Positions 1 to 8,553 are shown, counted from the first letter of the stretch. The stretch is DNA of 46,391 nucleotides from CSBr16-58 sp051859825 (GCA_051859825.1 JBHYFA010000010.1:1-46391); one strand, 5' to 3'. Notes: generated by a model not told the origin, from the letters alone. Numbers and translations are program-made.

Positions 1-182
1 GGAGAGACGCCTGTTACAAAGAGGAAAAATGGCATTGGTCGTACGCTCCCACCGCCGAGCGTTTGCTACGTGCCTACCGCTTTGCCATTCAACCCGAAGA
101 CATTCAGGGTTTTCCCGGTAGTGAACTCGCTAGAGAACTCGATGTAATAGAGCGTTTTGTGCTCTGTATTGAAAAAAAATAA
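1..182 (+). CDS. M15-family metallopeptidase, C-terminal fragment (cut by window start)
   Basis: The frame is open from base 3 to TAA at 180-182 and encodes the last 59 residues of a protein. The fragment contains EEKWHWSY, which fits the E-x-x-W-H motif of M15 (VanX/VanY-type) D-Ala-D-Ala carboxypeptidases: the Glu is catalytic and the His binds zinc. Proteins of this family trim peptidoglycan stem peptides in the periplasm. The rest of the gene, including the first zinc-binding motif, lies outside the window, so the assignment rests on one motif. The next gene starts 9 nt downstream on the same strand, so the two may be co-transcribed. Confidence 0.6.
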   Translation, partial: RDACYKEEKWHWSYAPTAERLLRAYRFAIQPEDIQGFPGSELARELDVIERFVLCIEKK

Positions 183-191
183 ATTCGATCA

Positions 192-962
192 ATGATGAAT
201 TACCGTAAATATACCCCCATATTTTTCCTAATAATGATGATCGTTTCTTGTGGGAATGATGATGAATCAGGAAAAACCAACACCCCACCTGTATCGCCTA
301 ACATGGGGGACTTTTTTCTGCAAACAAGCTTCAAGTTTGACGATGAACGAATTACAAGCGAGTCAACAAGCACTACCTTTTTCAACTTTGAAAATCGTCC
401 TTTTCGTTTCATTCAACCTATGCTGTATCTTTCTCGTATAGCCTTGGTTGATGATCAAAATGATACGCTTCACTTTGAGCCCGTTTTGCTGATGGATGAA
501 TTTCACAAAACTTACAACTTAGGTAAATACGACACCACAAAAATCTACACCGAATTGCTCATTGGCTTTGGTTTACCCCACTCCATCAATAAGGGAGTGC
601 AGCCCATTGAGTTTAGGCTTGAAGATCCGCTAGGCCCCAAAGCTCCTTCCATGTGGTGGAGCTGGGCAGATGGTTATATTTTCGCGCGTATTGAAGGCCC
701 TACCAATCACGACCATCCTCCCGGAACCGTAAGCGACATGACCTTTTCTTGGCATATTGGTTTTAGCGAAGCCCACCGCTGGCCAATTTCCTTCCCCATA
801 AGCAGCACCAAAAATCTCGAAGTGGTTTTCGATCTCAAAGAATTGGTTGACAATGTTTCTGTACCCGACGAATTATTTAATGTAAAAATCCGCAGAAACC
901 CACTCGACGAAAAAATCACCAACTTAATGGCTTCCTGTCTATACTTAAACCAACACCCTTAG
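192..962 (+). CDS. MbnP-like lipoprotein
   Basis: This 256-residue protein begins with a lipoprotein signal peptide; the lipobox ends at Cys20 (IVSC), so it should be anchored in the envelope. The middle section has WWSWADGYIFARIEG, which resembles the tryptophan-rich W-x-W-x-x-GY-x-F-x-x-x-EG block of MbnP-domain proteins. Characterised MbnP proteins are periplasmic copper binders in which a tryptophan is oxidised by the di-heme partner MbnH. No MbnH gene is adjacent; the only di-heme peroxidase in the window is 29 kb away. The TonB receptor follows after 7 nt, suggesting a shared transcript and a role in delivering a metal or ligand to that receptor (inference). ATG at 195 is an equally good start. 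Confidence 0.65.
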   Translation: MMNYRKYTPIFFLIMMIVSCGNDDESGKTNTPPVSPNMGDFFLQTSFKFDDERITSESTSTTFFNFENRPFRFIQPMLYLSRIALVDDQNDTLHFEPVLLMDEFHKTYNLGKYDTTKIYTELLIGFGLPHSINKGVQPIEFRLEDPLGPKAPSMWWSWADGYIFARIEGPTNHDHPPGTVSDMTFSWHIGFSEAHRWPISFPISSTKNLEVVFDLKELVDNVSVPDELFNVKIRRNPLDEKITNLMASCLYLNQHP

Positions 963-969
963 TAACTGC

Positions 970-3288
970 ATGCACAAACACCTAAGCCTACCACTTTTAC
1001 TATCGCTGCTACTCATTTCAGCAATCGATAGTAACGCCCAGCGCATAACCATTAGTGGCTATGTAGAAAGCGAAAGCTCACGCGAACGCCTTGTTGGCGT
1101 AAATATTTATGATGGGGAGAAAAAATACGGAACCGTGAGTAATTCTTACGGTTTTTTTAGTTTAACCCTACCGGCGGGAAAACACGAAATCAACTTTTCG
1201 TATCTAGGATTCGTAACTAAAAGTGTGACGATTACGAAAGACACCCTCGTTACCCTGCGACTTGCCGAGCGAGAGTCTGATTTAGAAATGGTGGATGTCA
1301 CCACGGTTAAACGTTTAGCGGAATCCTCCCAAATGAGCGCGATTGACATCGATATGAAGCAGCTCAAGAAGATTCCTGTGATCTTTGGGGAAGTAGATGT
1401 GCTGCGAGCCATGCAGTACTTACCCGGTGTTCAGTCGGGAACGGAGGCCAGTGTAGGGCTCTACGTTCGCGGAGGCGGTCCAGACCAAAACCTCATTCTA
1501 CTCGATGGAGTTCCGGTGTACAATGTGAGTCATCTTTTCGGATTCTATTCCGTGTTTAATGCTGATGCCATCAAGAGCGCCACCTTGATAAAGGGCGGTT
1601 TTCCCGCACGCTACGGCGGCCGTCTCAGTTCGGTTATCGACATTACCATGAAAGAAGGAAACATGAGGGAATTTCACGGAGAGGGTTCAATTGGAATTAT
1701 TGCTTCCAAACTCACGCTGGAAGGCCCGCTTATCAAAGACAAAACCTCCTTCATGATTTCTGGAAGGAGAACCTACATCGATGCCTTGCTTCAGCCTTTT
1801 ATAGCATTACAAGAACCAGGAACGCGAGCGGGCTATTACTTTAGTGATATTAATCTAAAGATCAACCACAAATTCAGCAATCGCGATCGACTGTATTTAA
1901 GCTTTTTCAATAATGTCGATAAATTTTACTTTCGTTCCAGAGACCAATTCAACAACGAAACTTTTACTACCAGAGCCAATCTCGCTTGGGGAAACCGAAC
2001 CGGATCGCTGCGTTGGAATCATTTGATTTCCAAAAACATGTTTGTGAATGTTGCCGCCACCTACACCCGTTATGAGTGGGGCTCAAGATTTAGCGAATCC
2101 TCAAGTAGTGAAGCCTTTGATTTACGACTTCGCTCAAACATTGAGGATTACGGACTAAAAGCAGATTTTGAATATATTCCTTCATCAGACTACCATATTC
2201 GTTTTGGTGCAAACTATATACGGCACTACTTCCGCCCTAGCAGTTTACAGGTAAATACTGAGGAAGGCAACTTTGACTTCGACAGCATTTTCAATCTAGC
2301 GGGAATTTTAACTTCCGATGAGCTCAGTTTTTACGCAGAAAATGATTGGATTGTAAATTCAGCAATGAGGGTCAATTACGGTTTACACCTTGCTCTCTAC
2401 CGCTTCGACGACACCTACTACAGCAGTCTTCAACCCCGCGTTTCCGGTAGATACATGCTCAATAGCAACAGCAGTGTGAAATTAAGTTACGCCCGGATGC
2501 AGCAGTTTCTACACTTACTTTCCAGTAATTCCGGTGTTGGTCTTCCCTCCGACTTATGGGTTCCGGCAACCAATATCATTCCTCCAATGATGGCCGATCA
2601 GGTGGCGGCTGGGTATGCCTATAACACCTTGGATGCTAAGTACGAATTCAGCACGGAGGTGTTTTACAAAAAAATGACGGACTTGGTGGAATATAGTGCA
2701 GGGAGCTCCTTCATTAATCCCAATGATTGGCAAAACAGGGTGGAAACCGGTGGTCTTGGTTGGGCGTACGGAGCAGAAGTTCTCATGCAAAAAAAAGCAG
2801 GCAAAACCACAGGTTGGGTAGGATATACGCTAAGCTGGAACAACCGACAGTTTGAAAACCTCAACAATGGCCGAGTGTATCCGTACCGATTTGATCGCAG
2901 ACACGACGTCTCCGTTGTTTTAACCTACGATATTGCCGATGATTTCGACATAGGAGTTACTTGGGTTTACGGAACCGGTATTGCTACCAATCTACCCGTT
3001 TTCCGCTCAATGGTGCTGACACCCAATAACGACACAAGAGAATTTACCCATTCTGGAGACCTCAATAGCTTCCGATTTCCCGCCTACCATCGGGGAGACA
3101 TTTCAATGAATTGGCATATCAACAGACCGAAGTTTAAACAAACCTGGAATGTTAGCATTTACAACGTCTATAATCGTTTAAACGCATTTTTCATTTATCA
3201 AACCACGGATAATTTTGATAATGTTGTTTTCAAACAAGTTAGCCTATTCCCCATTCTTCCTTCGGTGAGTTATAGAATATCATTTTAA
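970..3288 (+). CDS. TonB-dependent outer-membrane receptor with N-terminal carboxypeptidase-like domain
   Basis: The 772-residue protein has a signal peptide (residues 1-23, ending SNAQ), a carboxypeptidase-regulatory-like beta-sandwich (about 25-110, with the GVNIYDGEKKYGTVSNSYGFF pattern split across strands), and a TonB plug (about 115-230) containing YVRGGGPDQNLILLDGVPVYN. The rest is beta-barrel, ending in an aromatic-rich strand with a terminal Phe (SYRISF). It imports an unknown ligand across the outer membrane using TonB energy. The GEVDVLRAMQYLPGV segment is typical of the receptor subfamily paired with DUF4249 lipoproteins, and such a lipoprotein follows 13 nt downstream. No SusD homologue is present, so glycan uptake is not indicated. 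Confidence 0.93.
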   Translation: MHKHLSLPLLLSLLLISAIDSNAQRITISGYVESESSRERLVGVNIYDGEKKYGTVSNSYGFFSLTLPAGKHEINFSYLGFVTKSVTITKDTLVTLRLAERESDLEMVDVTTVKRLAESSQMSAIDIDMKQLKKIPVIFGEVDVLRAMQYLPGVQSGTEASVGLYVRGGGPDQNLILLDGVPVYNVSHLFGFYSVFNADAIKSATLIKGGFPARYGGRLSSVIDITMKEGNMREFHGEGSIGIIASKLTLEGPLIKDKTSFMISGRRTYIDALLQPFIALQEPGTRAGYYFSDINLKINHKFSNRDRLYLSFFNNVDKFYFRSRDQFNNETFTTRANLAWGNRTGSLRWNHLISKNMFVNVAATYTRYEWGSRFSESSSSEAFDLRLRSNIEDYGLKADFEYIPSSDYHIRFGANYIRHYFRPSSLQVNTEEGNFDFDSIFNLAGILTSDELSFYAENDWIVNSAMRVNYGLHLALYRFDDTYYSSLQPRVSGRYMLNSNSSVKLSYARMQQFLHLLSSNSGVGLPSDLWVPATNIIPPMMADQVAAGYAYNTLDAKYEFSTEVFYKKMTDLVEYSAGSSFINPNDWQNRVETGGLGWAYGAEVLMQKKAGKTTGWVGYTLSWNNRQFENLNNGRVYPYRFDRRHDVSVVLTYDIADDFDIGVTWVYGTGIATNLPVFRSMVLTPNNDTREFTHSGDLNSFRFPAYHRGDISMNWHINRPKFKQTWNVSIYNVYNRLNAFFIYQTTDNFDNVVFKQVSLFPILPSVSYRISF

Positions 3289-3301
3289 TTTCAAAAAGAA
3301 A

Positions 3302-4270
3302 ATGAAAAACATTTTTCAAATTTTTAAAAATCAATACTTTGCACAAAAAAGCATTCTTCTTGCGGGAGCATTTGGTTTGGTATTACTATCCACTTCATGT
3401 GAGCAAGTTATAGATATTGATTTACCAGACTACGCCGAGGAAAATGTTCTCAACGGAATGTTGATTGCCGGGGATAGTTCTTTCGGAAATAGTTTTTGGT
3501 ACGATCACTCAGCAGAGTCGGGCTTCAGACTTTCAAGGAGTCAACCTATTCAAAATCGAAATCCGATTAATCTCGACAAAAACGGTAGAATCATTATTGA
3601 AGAGAACGGTCAAGGCTTTGAGGTGATTTCTCAAACGGATAATGAAGGTATGTATCGACCTACGAATACGTTTACTCCCGGAAACACTTATGATGTTCGT
3701 TCAGAAATGAGCGGCGGACTTGAAGGGCCATGGAAAGAAGAGATTTTTGTTCCGGTAAAAACCGATTTTACAAATGTGCAAGTACGGGAAACCAACAGAT
3801 TCTATGATATAGACCTTAGCTTCAACGATCCCGAAGGTGAAAATGCTTATTTGATTGAGATATTTCAACTTTATATCGATCCCGACTTCCCTTCACATGC
3901 AATGCCCACAAGCATGTTTTTTAACGTACTCCACCCCGATTTTTCAAGTTTATCCGAAAGCGACCCTTTTGAACCTGATAATTATTATTTATCGGGCATA
4001 TTGAGAGATCATTCCTTTGATGGACAAAATACGACCATAACCATTCGCATTGATAAGAATAATTATAGCCCATTAAACGGTTATAAAATTTACCTTTCTT
4101 GGCTTTCCATGAGCATCGATATGTCAAGGTTTTTTACCACATTTTACCTAAATCCTTACGGTGGAAATCCGGGTGGTTTTCTCACCGAACCCGTTCCGTT
4201 TTTCTTTAACGTGGAAAACGGTATAGGCACAGTAGTTACGGGTACTAGAAGCAATGTTGAAATTCAGTAA
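3302..4270 (+). CDS. DUF4249 family lipoprotein
   Basis: The protein has 322 residues with a basic N-terminus, a hydrophobic segment and a lipobox ending at Cys33 (STSC), followed by EQVIDIDLPDYAEENVLNGML, which is the usual opening of DUF4249 proteins. The family is Bacteroidota-specific and its genes normally sit next to a TonB-dependent receptor, as here. Its function is not established; a surface ligand-capture role like that of SusD is an inference from context. The ATG at 3302 is preceded by an A-rich stretch and no Shine-Dalgarno sequence, as is normal for the phylum. Confidence 0.88.
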   Translation: MKNIFQIFKNQYFAQKSILLAGAFGLVLLSTSCEQVIDIDLPDYAEENVLNGMLIAGDSSFGNSFWYDHSAESGFRLSRSQPIQNRNPINLDKNGRIIIEENGQGFEVISQTDNEGMYRPTNTFTPGNTYDVRSEMSGGLEGPWKEEIFVPVKTDFTNVQVRETNRFYDIDLSFNDPEGENAYLIEIFQLYIDPDFPSHAMPTSMFFNVLHPDFSSLSESDPFEPDNYYLSGILRDHSFDGQNTTITIRIDKNNYSPLNGYKIYLSWLSMSIDMSRFFTTFYLNPYGGNPGGFLTEPVPFFFNVENGIGTVVTGTRSNVEIQ

Positions 4271-5170
4271 ATGGAAGTCGTACAAGAAGAAAGTCTCTAC
4301 AATACCTCAGGTGAATGGGTCGCATTAATCATTCTGGCCCTAGTGCTTATTGCCTTTTTCACTATGCTGGCGGTGTTTGCTGCCAATAGTGCATTTGGTG
4401 TAATCGAAATTTTGTACATCTTTATTTTCCGCAGACCCTTAGCCAAGCATTTTGTGCTTTTCAAGAAAAAACTCGAGCCCGGGGAAGAAAGTATTCTCTT
4501 CAATTATTCAAGAATGTACCGAAGTTTGCCCGACGATGAAAAGGCGGTCTTCGAGCATCGCGTAGTGCGATTTATGGAGATGAAAAACTTCATTGGGCAG
4601 TCCGGGTTCAATCTTACCCGAACACACAAAATCATTATTTCGTCAATTGCGGTAAAGCTCACTTTTGGACTGCGTCGCTACAGCATGCCCGTGGTGAAGA
4701 AGATAATAGTTTTCCCCTCCGTATTCAAAAATCTGCGTACGGGCAATGCGCATAAGGGCGAGTTTAATCCCAATACGGGCCATATTGCCTTTTCATGGCG
4801 CGATTTAATGGAGGGTATTGAAGACCCGAACGACAATCTACATTTGGGCTTACATGAATTCACCCACGCGTTGGTATTCGAGCTGCTGAAAGGCTCGTGG
4901 GCAGATACGTATTTCAAATTTCGCTACGCCGATGTGGAAGCCATCATTAAGCACCCTAAAAACGCACAGTACTTAAGGGCTCATCCTTACTTACGCCAGT
5001 ATGCGCACACCAACTCCATGGAATTTTTTGCCGTGGCAGTGGAGCATTTCTTTGAAACTCCGGATCAGTTTAGACGCGAGCTCCCACTCTTGTACGAAAA
5101 GTTTAGTCTCATGCTCAATATAGACCCCATGGAGTTTAATGCTTTTACCCCGGGCAGAAGGAGTTTGTAG
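4271..5170 (+). CDS. Membrane-anchored MtfA-like (M90) zinc peptidase
   Basis: The 299-residue protein has one strong transmembrane segment near residues 17-40 and a basic stretch after it. The catalytic motif HEFTH is at 195-199, and EFFAVAVEHFFE begins at Glu251, matching the downstream glutamate region of the Mlc titration factor A family. In E. coli, MtfA is a cytosolic zinc aminopeptidase that interacts with the glucose-PTS regulator Mlc; the Bacteroidota versions are longer and membrane-tethered, and their substrates are unknown. The ATG directly follows the TAA of the DUF4249 gene (TAAATG), so translation is probably coupled to the uptake genes upstream. Confidence 0.85.
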   Translation: MEVVQEESLYNTSGEWVALIILALVLIAFFTMLAVFAANSAFGVIEILYIFIFRRPLAKHFVLFKKKLEPGEESILFNYSRMYRSLPDDEKAVFEHRVVRFMEMKNFIGQSGFNLTRTHKIIISSIAVKLTFGLRRYSMPVVKKIIVFPSVFKNLRTGNAHKGEFNPNTGHIAFSWRDLMEGIEDPNDNLHLGLHEFTHALVFELLKGSWADTYFKFRYADVEAIIKHPKNAQYLRAHPYLRQYAHTNSMEFFAVAVEHFFETPDQFRRELPLLYEKFSLMLNIDPMEFNAFTPGRRSL

Positions 5171-5208
5171 AACGCTGCTGCTTCCGCTTAGCGCATTAAT
5201 TTTTCTTG

Positions 5209-5324
5209 AACCACGAAACACTCGAAAAGCACGAAAAATAGATTGCGTACCCCTTCAAAGTTCCATATTTACGCTCCAACCGTTGCGAAGCAACATTTTC
5301 GTGTATTTCGTGCCTTTCGTGGTT
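5209..5324. repeat. CACGAAA-rich inverted repeat
   Basis: Two arms of about 30 bp (5209-5239 and 5295-5324) are inverted copies with one indel; each begins with AACCACGAAA at its outer end. Each arm is itself built from three CACGAAA-like units about 10 bp apart. A further decayed unit (TTCGTGAATTCGTG) lies at 5363-5377. Between the arms is a small GTTGC/GCAAC hairpin at 5282-5293. No open frame here looks like a gene. The remaining stretch from 5325 to 5480 is AT-rich and shows nothing else I can name. Confidence 0.7.
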
Positions 5325-5480
5325 GAAAACATGAGAATCAACTACAAATTAGCAATAATTTTCGTGAATTCGTGTTAAATGTGTTTTTTGAGAAGTAATT
5401 AATTGTGCTATAATGGCTTTGGTGTAATGAAATAGTATTTAGGGTGTCCCAACCCATTTTCATCCTTACGAGTATCAAAA

Positions 5481-5516
5481 ACGAAAAAAGCCTTGTAAGC
5501 AGCAACTTACAAGGCT
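5481..5516 (-). terminator. Rho-independent terminator of tRNA-Asp
   Basis: A perfect 11-bp stem (5489-5499 pairing with 5506-5516) with a 6-nt loop is followed, on the minus strand, by TTTTTTCGTTTTTG. It lies 12 nt beyond the tRNA 3' end, in the correct orientation for that gene. Confidence 0.9.
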
Positions 5517-5528
5517 CTAAATCTGAGG

Positions 5529-5602
5529 CGGTCCGGACGGGACTCGAACCCGCGACCCCATGCGTGACAGGCATGTATTCTAACCAACTGAACTACCGGA
5601 CC
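5529..5602 (-). tRNA. tRNA-Asp (anticodon GTC)
   Basis: The minus strand folds as a 74-nt tRNA. The acceptor stem is GGTCCGG/CCGGACC, the D-arm includes AGTTGGTTAGAAT, the anticodon stem-loop contains CCTGTCACGC with anticodon GUC, and the T-arm contains GGTTCGAGTCC. The discriminator base is G, as expected for tRNA-Asp. CCA is not encoded. The gene has its own promoter just upstream and a terminator just downstream, so it is a single-gene transcription unit. Confidence 0.97.
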
Positions 5603-5625
5603 TGTTATCTTCCCTTTTGGGGCTG

Positions 5626-5655
5626 CAAATATACACAGCTTTTATTTTTTGCAAA
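5626..5655 (-). promoter_or_regulatory. Promoter of tRNA-Asp
   Basis: On the minus strand the -7 box is TATATTTG (5626-5633), a full match to TAnnTTTG. A -33 box TTTG (5652-5655) lies 18 bp upstream of it. The predicted start is near 5619, giving a short 5' leader before the tRNA. This is the most complete match to the Bacteroidota sigma-ABfr consensus in the window. Confidence 0.75.
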
Positions 5656-5669
5656 ACTTTTTTTTCAAT

Positions 5670-6602
5670 CTACGAAACTTTTTGTCGCTTGATTAAAAGT
5701 TGCTGTGAAACCTTCCTATAATCCTGCTGAATATCAGCCTCAACCGCGTCTATCCCCCACTGTAAACAAGCGGAAAAAAACTTCTTCCGAAAGCGTTCCA
5801 CCTCTTCCAAGTAAAGCCCTTTTACCTCTTCGGGCGTCAATTTTAGCTCTTGTTCACCTTCAAGGCCAATCATTCGGTGTGGTTCAACACCAAATTCGAG
5901 ATTCCATTCTGTCTTATGATCGGATACCTGATAAAGAATTACGTCGTGCTTATTATGCGTTAAATGATGAAGCGCATCAAGAAGATCATTTTCTTCGTTT
6001 TCATTCTCACAAAAGAAATCACTAAACACAATCACCAATGACCGCTTTGATTGGGTGTCCGCAACTCGATGCAAAGAATCAGCAATGCGGGCGGGTGTAC
6101 CGAGCTTTTGTTCCGCAAGAAGCTGCTCCTCAAGCTTAGACATGATAAACCGATGATGCCTTTGCGTACTCGCCATATCACTTTCGAAATAAACCGAGTC
6201 ATCAAACAAACTAAGGGCAAAGGCATCTCGCTGTCGACGCATAAGCTGGTATAGCATGGCCGCAGACAACAAACTAAACTGGAGCTTATTCGGGTTGCGT
6301 GGATTTACCCCCTCCCCTTTCAGTGGATAAAGCATGGAACCACTCGTATCTATCAAAATTCGACATTTGAGATTGGTTTCTTCTTCAAATTTCTTGGTGT
6401 ACAAACGATCGGTTTTACCGTATAACTTCCAATCAATATGACGGGTACTCTCCCCAGGATTGTACATGGCATGCTCGGAAAATTCCACCGAAAAACCGTG
6501 AAAGGGGCTTTTGTGCAAACCCGTTACAAAGCCCTCCATCATTTGACGGGAAAGCCATTCCAAACTTCCAAATTCGTACTCTTGGGGTAACTCAAATTGC
6601 AT
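5670..6602 (-). CDS. DUF58 domain protein (vWA-like)
   Basis: Starting at the ATG at 6602 (MQFELPQEY), the protein has 310 residues. The first 70 contain GFSVEFSEHAMYNPGESTRHIDWKLYGKT split across the DUF58 core, which normally reads R-x-Y-x-x-G-D-x-x-R-x-I-D-W. A von Willebrand A-like segment follows with the MIDAS-type DTSGSM near residue 85. Such proteins usually belong to MoxR ATPase/DUF58/vWA operons of uncertain chaperone-like function; no MoxR gene is next to this one. An upstream in-frame ATG at 6674 would add 24 residues, but a -7 box at 6633-6640 lies inside that extension, so the 6602 start is preferred. Confidence 0.87.
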   Translation of the reverse strand: MQFELPQEYEFGSLEWLSRQMMEGFVTGLHKSPFHGFSVEFSEHAMYNPGESTRHIDWKLYGKTDRLYTKKFEEETNLKCRILIDTSGSMLYPLKGEGVNPRNPNKLQFSLLSAAMLYQLMRRQRDAFALSLFDDSVYFESDMASTQRHHRFIMSKLEEQLLAEQKLGTPARIADSLHRVADTQSKRSLVIVFSDFFCENENEENDLLDALHHLTHNKHDVILYQVSDHKTEWNLEFGVEPHRMIGLEGEQELKLTPEEVKGLYLEEVERFRKKFFSACLQWGIDAVEADIQQDYRKVSQQLLIKRQKVS

Positions 6603-6632
6603 ATCAAAAAAATAAGTGCGATTACGAAAAAT

Positions 6633-6640
6633 CAAAGATA
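6633..6640 (-). promoter_or_regulatory. -7 box for the DUF58 gene
   Basis: The minus strand reads TATCTTTG, a full TAnnTTTG match, about 30 bp before the ATG at 6602. No convincing -33 TTTG at the usual spacing. Confidence 0.5.
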
Positions 6641-6686
6641 AAGGCCAAATACATACAAGCCTCGAAATACTCAAAATTTCTAATAC

Positions 6687-6728
6687 AAAAAAACCGCGCT
6701 CGGTAATGCTAATGCTTTACCAGCGCGG
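6687..6728 (-). terminator. Rho-independent terminator of trxA
   Basis: On the minus strand, CCGCGCT-GGTAAA and TTACC-GAGCGCGG arms form a long GC-rich hairpin, followed by a run of seven T residues. It begins 25 nt after the thioredoxin stop codon. Confidence 0.9.
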
Positions 6729-6753
6729 CCACATCTTTCATTCCGAAAAGGAA

Positions 6754-7071
6754 TTACATCAAGCTGTTCAGTTTTTCACTAAGAGCTGGCTTAGGCACTA
6801 CACCTACTTGCTTGTCAACCACCTCACCATTTTTGAAAAACAAAAGTGTAGGGATATTGCGAATTCCGTAACGGGCTGCAATTGCGTTGTTCGCATCAAC
6901 GTCAACTTTACCCACTACTGCCTTTCCTTCAAAGTCGTTGGATAATTCATCTACAATAGGTCCAACCATTCTACATGGTCCGCACCAAGCTGCCCAAAAG
7001 TCAACCAAAACTGGTTTGTCGCTATTGATTACCAGCTCGTCAAAATTTGATTCGTTAAGTTCTAATGCCAT
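6754..7071 (-). CDS. trxA: Thioredoxin
   Basis: This 105-residue protein is full length for a thioredoxin. It has the active-site motif WCGPC with Cys30 and Cys33, the preceding VDFWAAW strand, and the conserved cis-proline segment IPTLLFFKNGE. It has no signal peptide, so it is the cytoplasmic reductant for ribonucleotide reductase, peroxiredoxins and other disulfide enzymes, itself reduced by thioredoxin reductase (not in this window). It is monocistronic here, with a strong terminator downstream and the divergent M16 peptidase gene upstream. Confidence 0.97.
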   Translation of the reverse strand: MALELNESNFDELVINSDKPVLVDFWAAWCGPCRMVGPIVDELSNDFEGKAVVGKVDVDANNAIAARYGIRNIPTLLFFKNGEVVDKQVGVVPKPALSEKLNSLM

Positions 7072-7195
7072 AATAAGCAGTGATTTATGTTTTGTAAAAA
7101 AGATTTATCGGCCGATTTGACCCGACCAAATACAGGCGGCAAATTACATATAAAATCCGACATGGTAAACCATAAAAGTGAAGGTGTTTTACACG

Positions 7196-7203
7196 TACTT
7201 TTG
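7196..7203 (+). promoter_or_regulatory. -7 box for the M16 peptidase gene
   Basis: TACTTTTG is a full TAnnTTTG match 23 bp before the ATG at 7227. It is in the intergenic region shared with the divergent trxA gene. Confidence 0.55.
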
Positions 7204-7226
7204 CCCACCATTATAACAACCCTAGC

Positions 7227-8450
7227 ATGCTTTCGTTCACACTGCCTGGTGGCATACGTGTTTTTCAAATTCCCTCTAAAAATCCCATTGCGCATTGTGC
7301 CCTGTACATCAAATCGGGCGCCCGCGACGAAATGGAAAACGAACACGGTGTTGCTCACTTGGTAGAACACATGCTCTTTAAAGGAACCACCCGCCGAAAA
7401 CCCTACCACATTCTCTCTCGCTTGGATAGCGTTGGCGGCGAAATCAATGCCTTTACTTCCAAAGAAGAAACCTGTGTGTACGCCTCTTTTTTAAATCCGT
7501 ACTTCAAAAGAGCCGTTGAACTGATTTTCGATATCGCCTTCCACTCTACCTTCCCAGAAAAGGAACTTGCAAGGGAAAAAGCCGTGGTACTAGAGGAAAT
7601 AGAGTCGTATAAAGACAGTCCTTCCGAACAAATTTTCGATGATTTTGAAGACGTGATATTTGCGGGACATCCTCTGGGCAGAAATATTTTGGGCACGCCC
7701 GAAAGCATTGCGGAATTTTCCCGCGATGATTTGTTTTCCTTTGTGCAAAGAACCCACCTCCAAGAAAATATGATTTTGGTGATTGCGGGATCATTTAGCG
7801 AAAACCAAATCAGACGCTGCGTAGAACCAACTCTGCCAGAAAAAAGAAAACAATCAGCAAAAGTAATTCGCTCAGCTCCGGAAAATTACAAACCGGGAAA
7901 TATTGTTCTCCAGCAAGATACGCATCAAACCCACCTTATTACCGGCAATCGTGCCTATTCGTTTAAGGATGAAAAAAATCTCTGCTTTTCACTATTAAAC
8001 AACATACTGGGCGGTCCGGCCCTCAACAACCGCCTAAATCTCAACATCAGAGAAAAATACGGTTTTGCCTATCACGTAGAAAGCTACTACAATGCCTACT
8101 CTGATACCGGACTATTTGGTATCTATCTCGGCACCGATTACAAACACATCGACCAAAGTATTCGACTGATTAAGAAAGAGCTACATAAGTTGATGCATAC
8201 AAAATTGGGAAGCCTACAACTTCATCGGGCAAAAAAACAGTACGTAGGACAAATGCTCTTGCAACAAGATAATAAACTCAACTACCTACTCGCTTTGGGA
8301 AAAAGTTTGATTTACCAAACTGAACCCGAGAGCTTTCTGGAAGTTGAAAAAAAATTGTACAGCATAAATGCCGAGGATATAATGGAGGTTGCTAACGAAA
8401 TATTTGAACCTGCAAACATGAGCACCCTCGTTTACAGCGAAAAAAAATAG
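7227..8450 (+). CDS. M16 family zinc metallopeptidase
   Basis: The 407-residue protein carries the inverted zinc motif H-x-x-E-H (HLVEH, residues 44-48) and the distal glutamate cluster LEEIESYKDSP 76 residues after His48, so the active site is complete. It is a single M16 half of about 45 kDa, the size of the bacterial YmxG/processing-peptidase type that dimerises with itself or a partner. No signal peptide is seen. Bacterial members degrade peptides, but the substrate cannot be read from sequence. The start at ATG 7227 fits the family N-terminus (TLPGGIRVF). Confidence 0.92.
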   Translation: MLSFTLPGGIRVFQIPSKNPIAHCALYIKSGARDEMENEHGVAHLVEHMLFKGTTRRKPYHILSRLDSVGGEINAFTSKEETCVYASFLNPYFKRAVELIFDIAFHSTFPEKELAREKAVVLEEIESYKDSPSEQIFDDFEDVIFAGHPLGRNILGTPESIAEFSRDDLFSFVQRTHLQENMILVIAGSFSENQIRRCVEPTLPEKRKQSAKVIRSAPENYKPGNIVLQQDTHQTHLITGNRAYSFKDEKNLCFSLLNNILGGPALNNRLNLNIREKYGFAYHVESYYNAYSDTGLFGIYLGTDYKHIDQSIRLIKKELHKLMHTKLGSLQLHRAKKQYVGQMLLQQDNKLNYLLALGKSLIYQTEPESFLEVEKKLYSINAEDIMEVANEIFEPANMSTLVYSEKK

Positions 8451-8508
8451 CGGGTTTAGATAAAAAAAAACTCTACCGAGACAATCACCACCGAATGCTT
8501 CTGCATAA

Positions 8509-8516
8509 TACCTTTG
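8509..8516 (+). promoter_or_regulatory. -7 box for the acyl-CoA-binding protein gene
   Basis: TACCTTTG is a full TAnnTTTG match 37 bp before the ATG at 8554. It suggests the gene is transcribed independently of the M16 peptidase gene. Confidence 0.55.
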
Positions 8517-8553
8517 TAACCAAGATATCGCTGCTTTTATTTAAGCAAAATCA

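Noticed and set aside
5209..5377. CACGAAA-rich repeats considered as a CRISPR array
   Set aside because: Units are about 10 bp apart, are arranged as an inverted repeat and have no unique spacers of 25-40 bp; no cas genes are present.
5338..5574. Minus-strand open frame of 78 codons
   Set aside because: It runs through the tRNA-Asp gene and its terminator, so it cannot be a normal coding gene.
5444..5692. Plus-strand open frame of 82 codons
   Set aside because: It crosses the tRNA-Asp gene in antisense; the RTGLEPATPCVTG-like stretch is a frequent artefact of tRNA translation.
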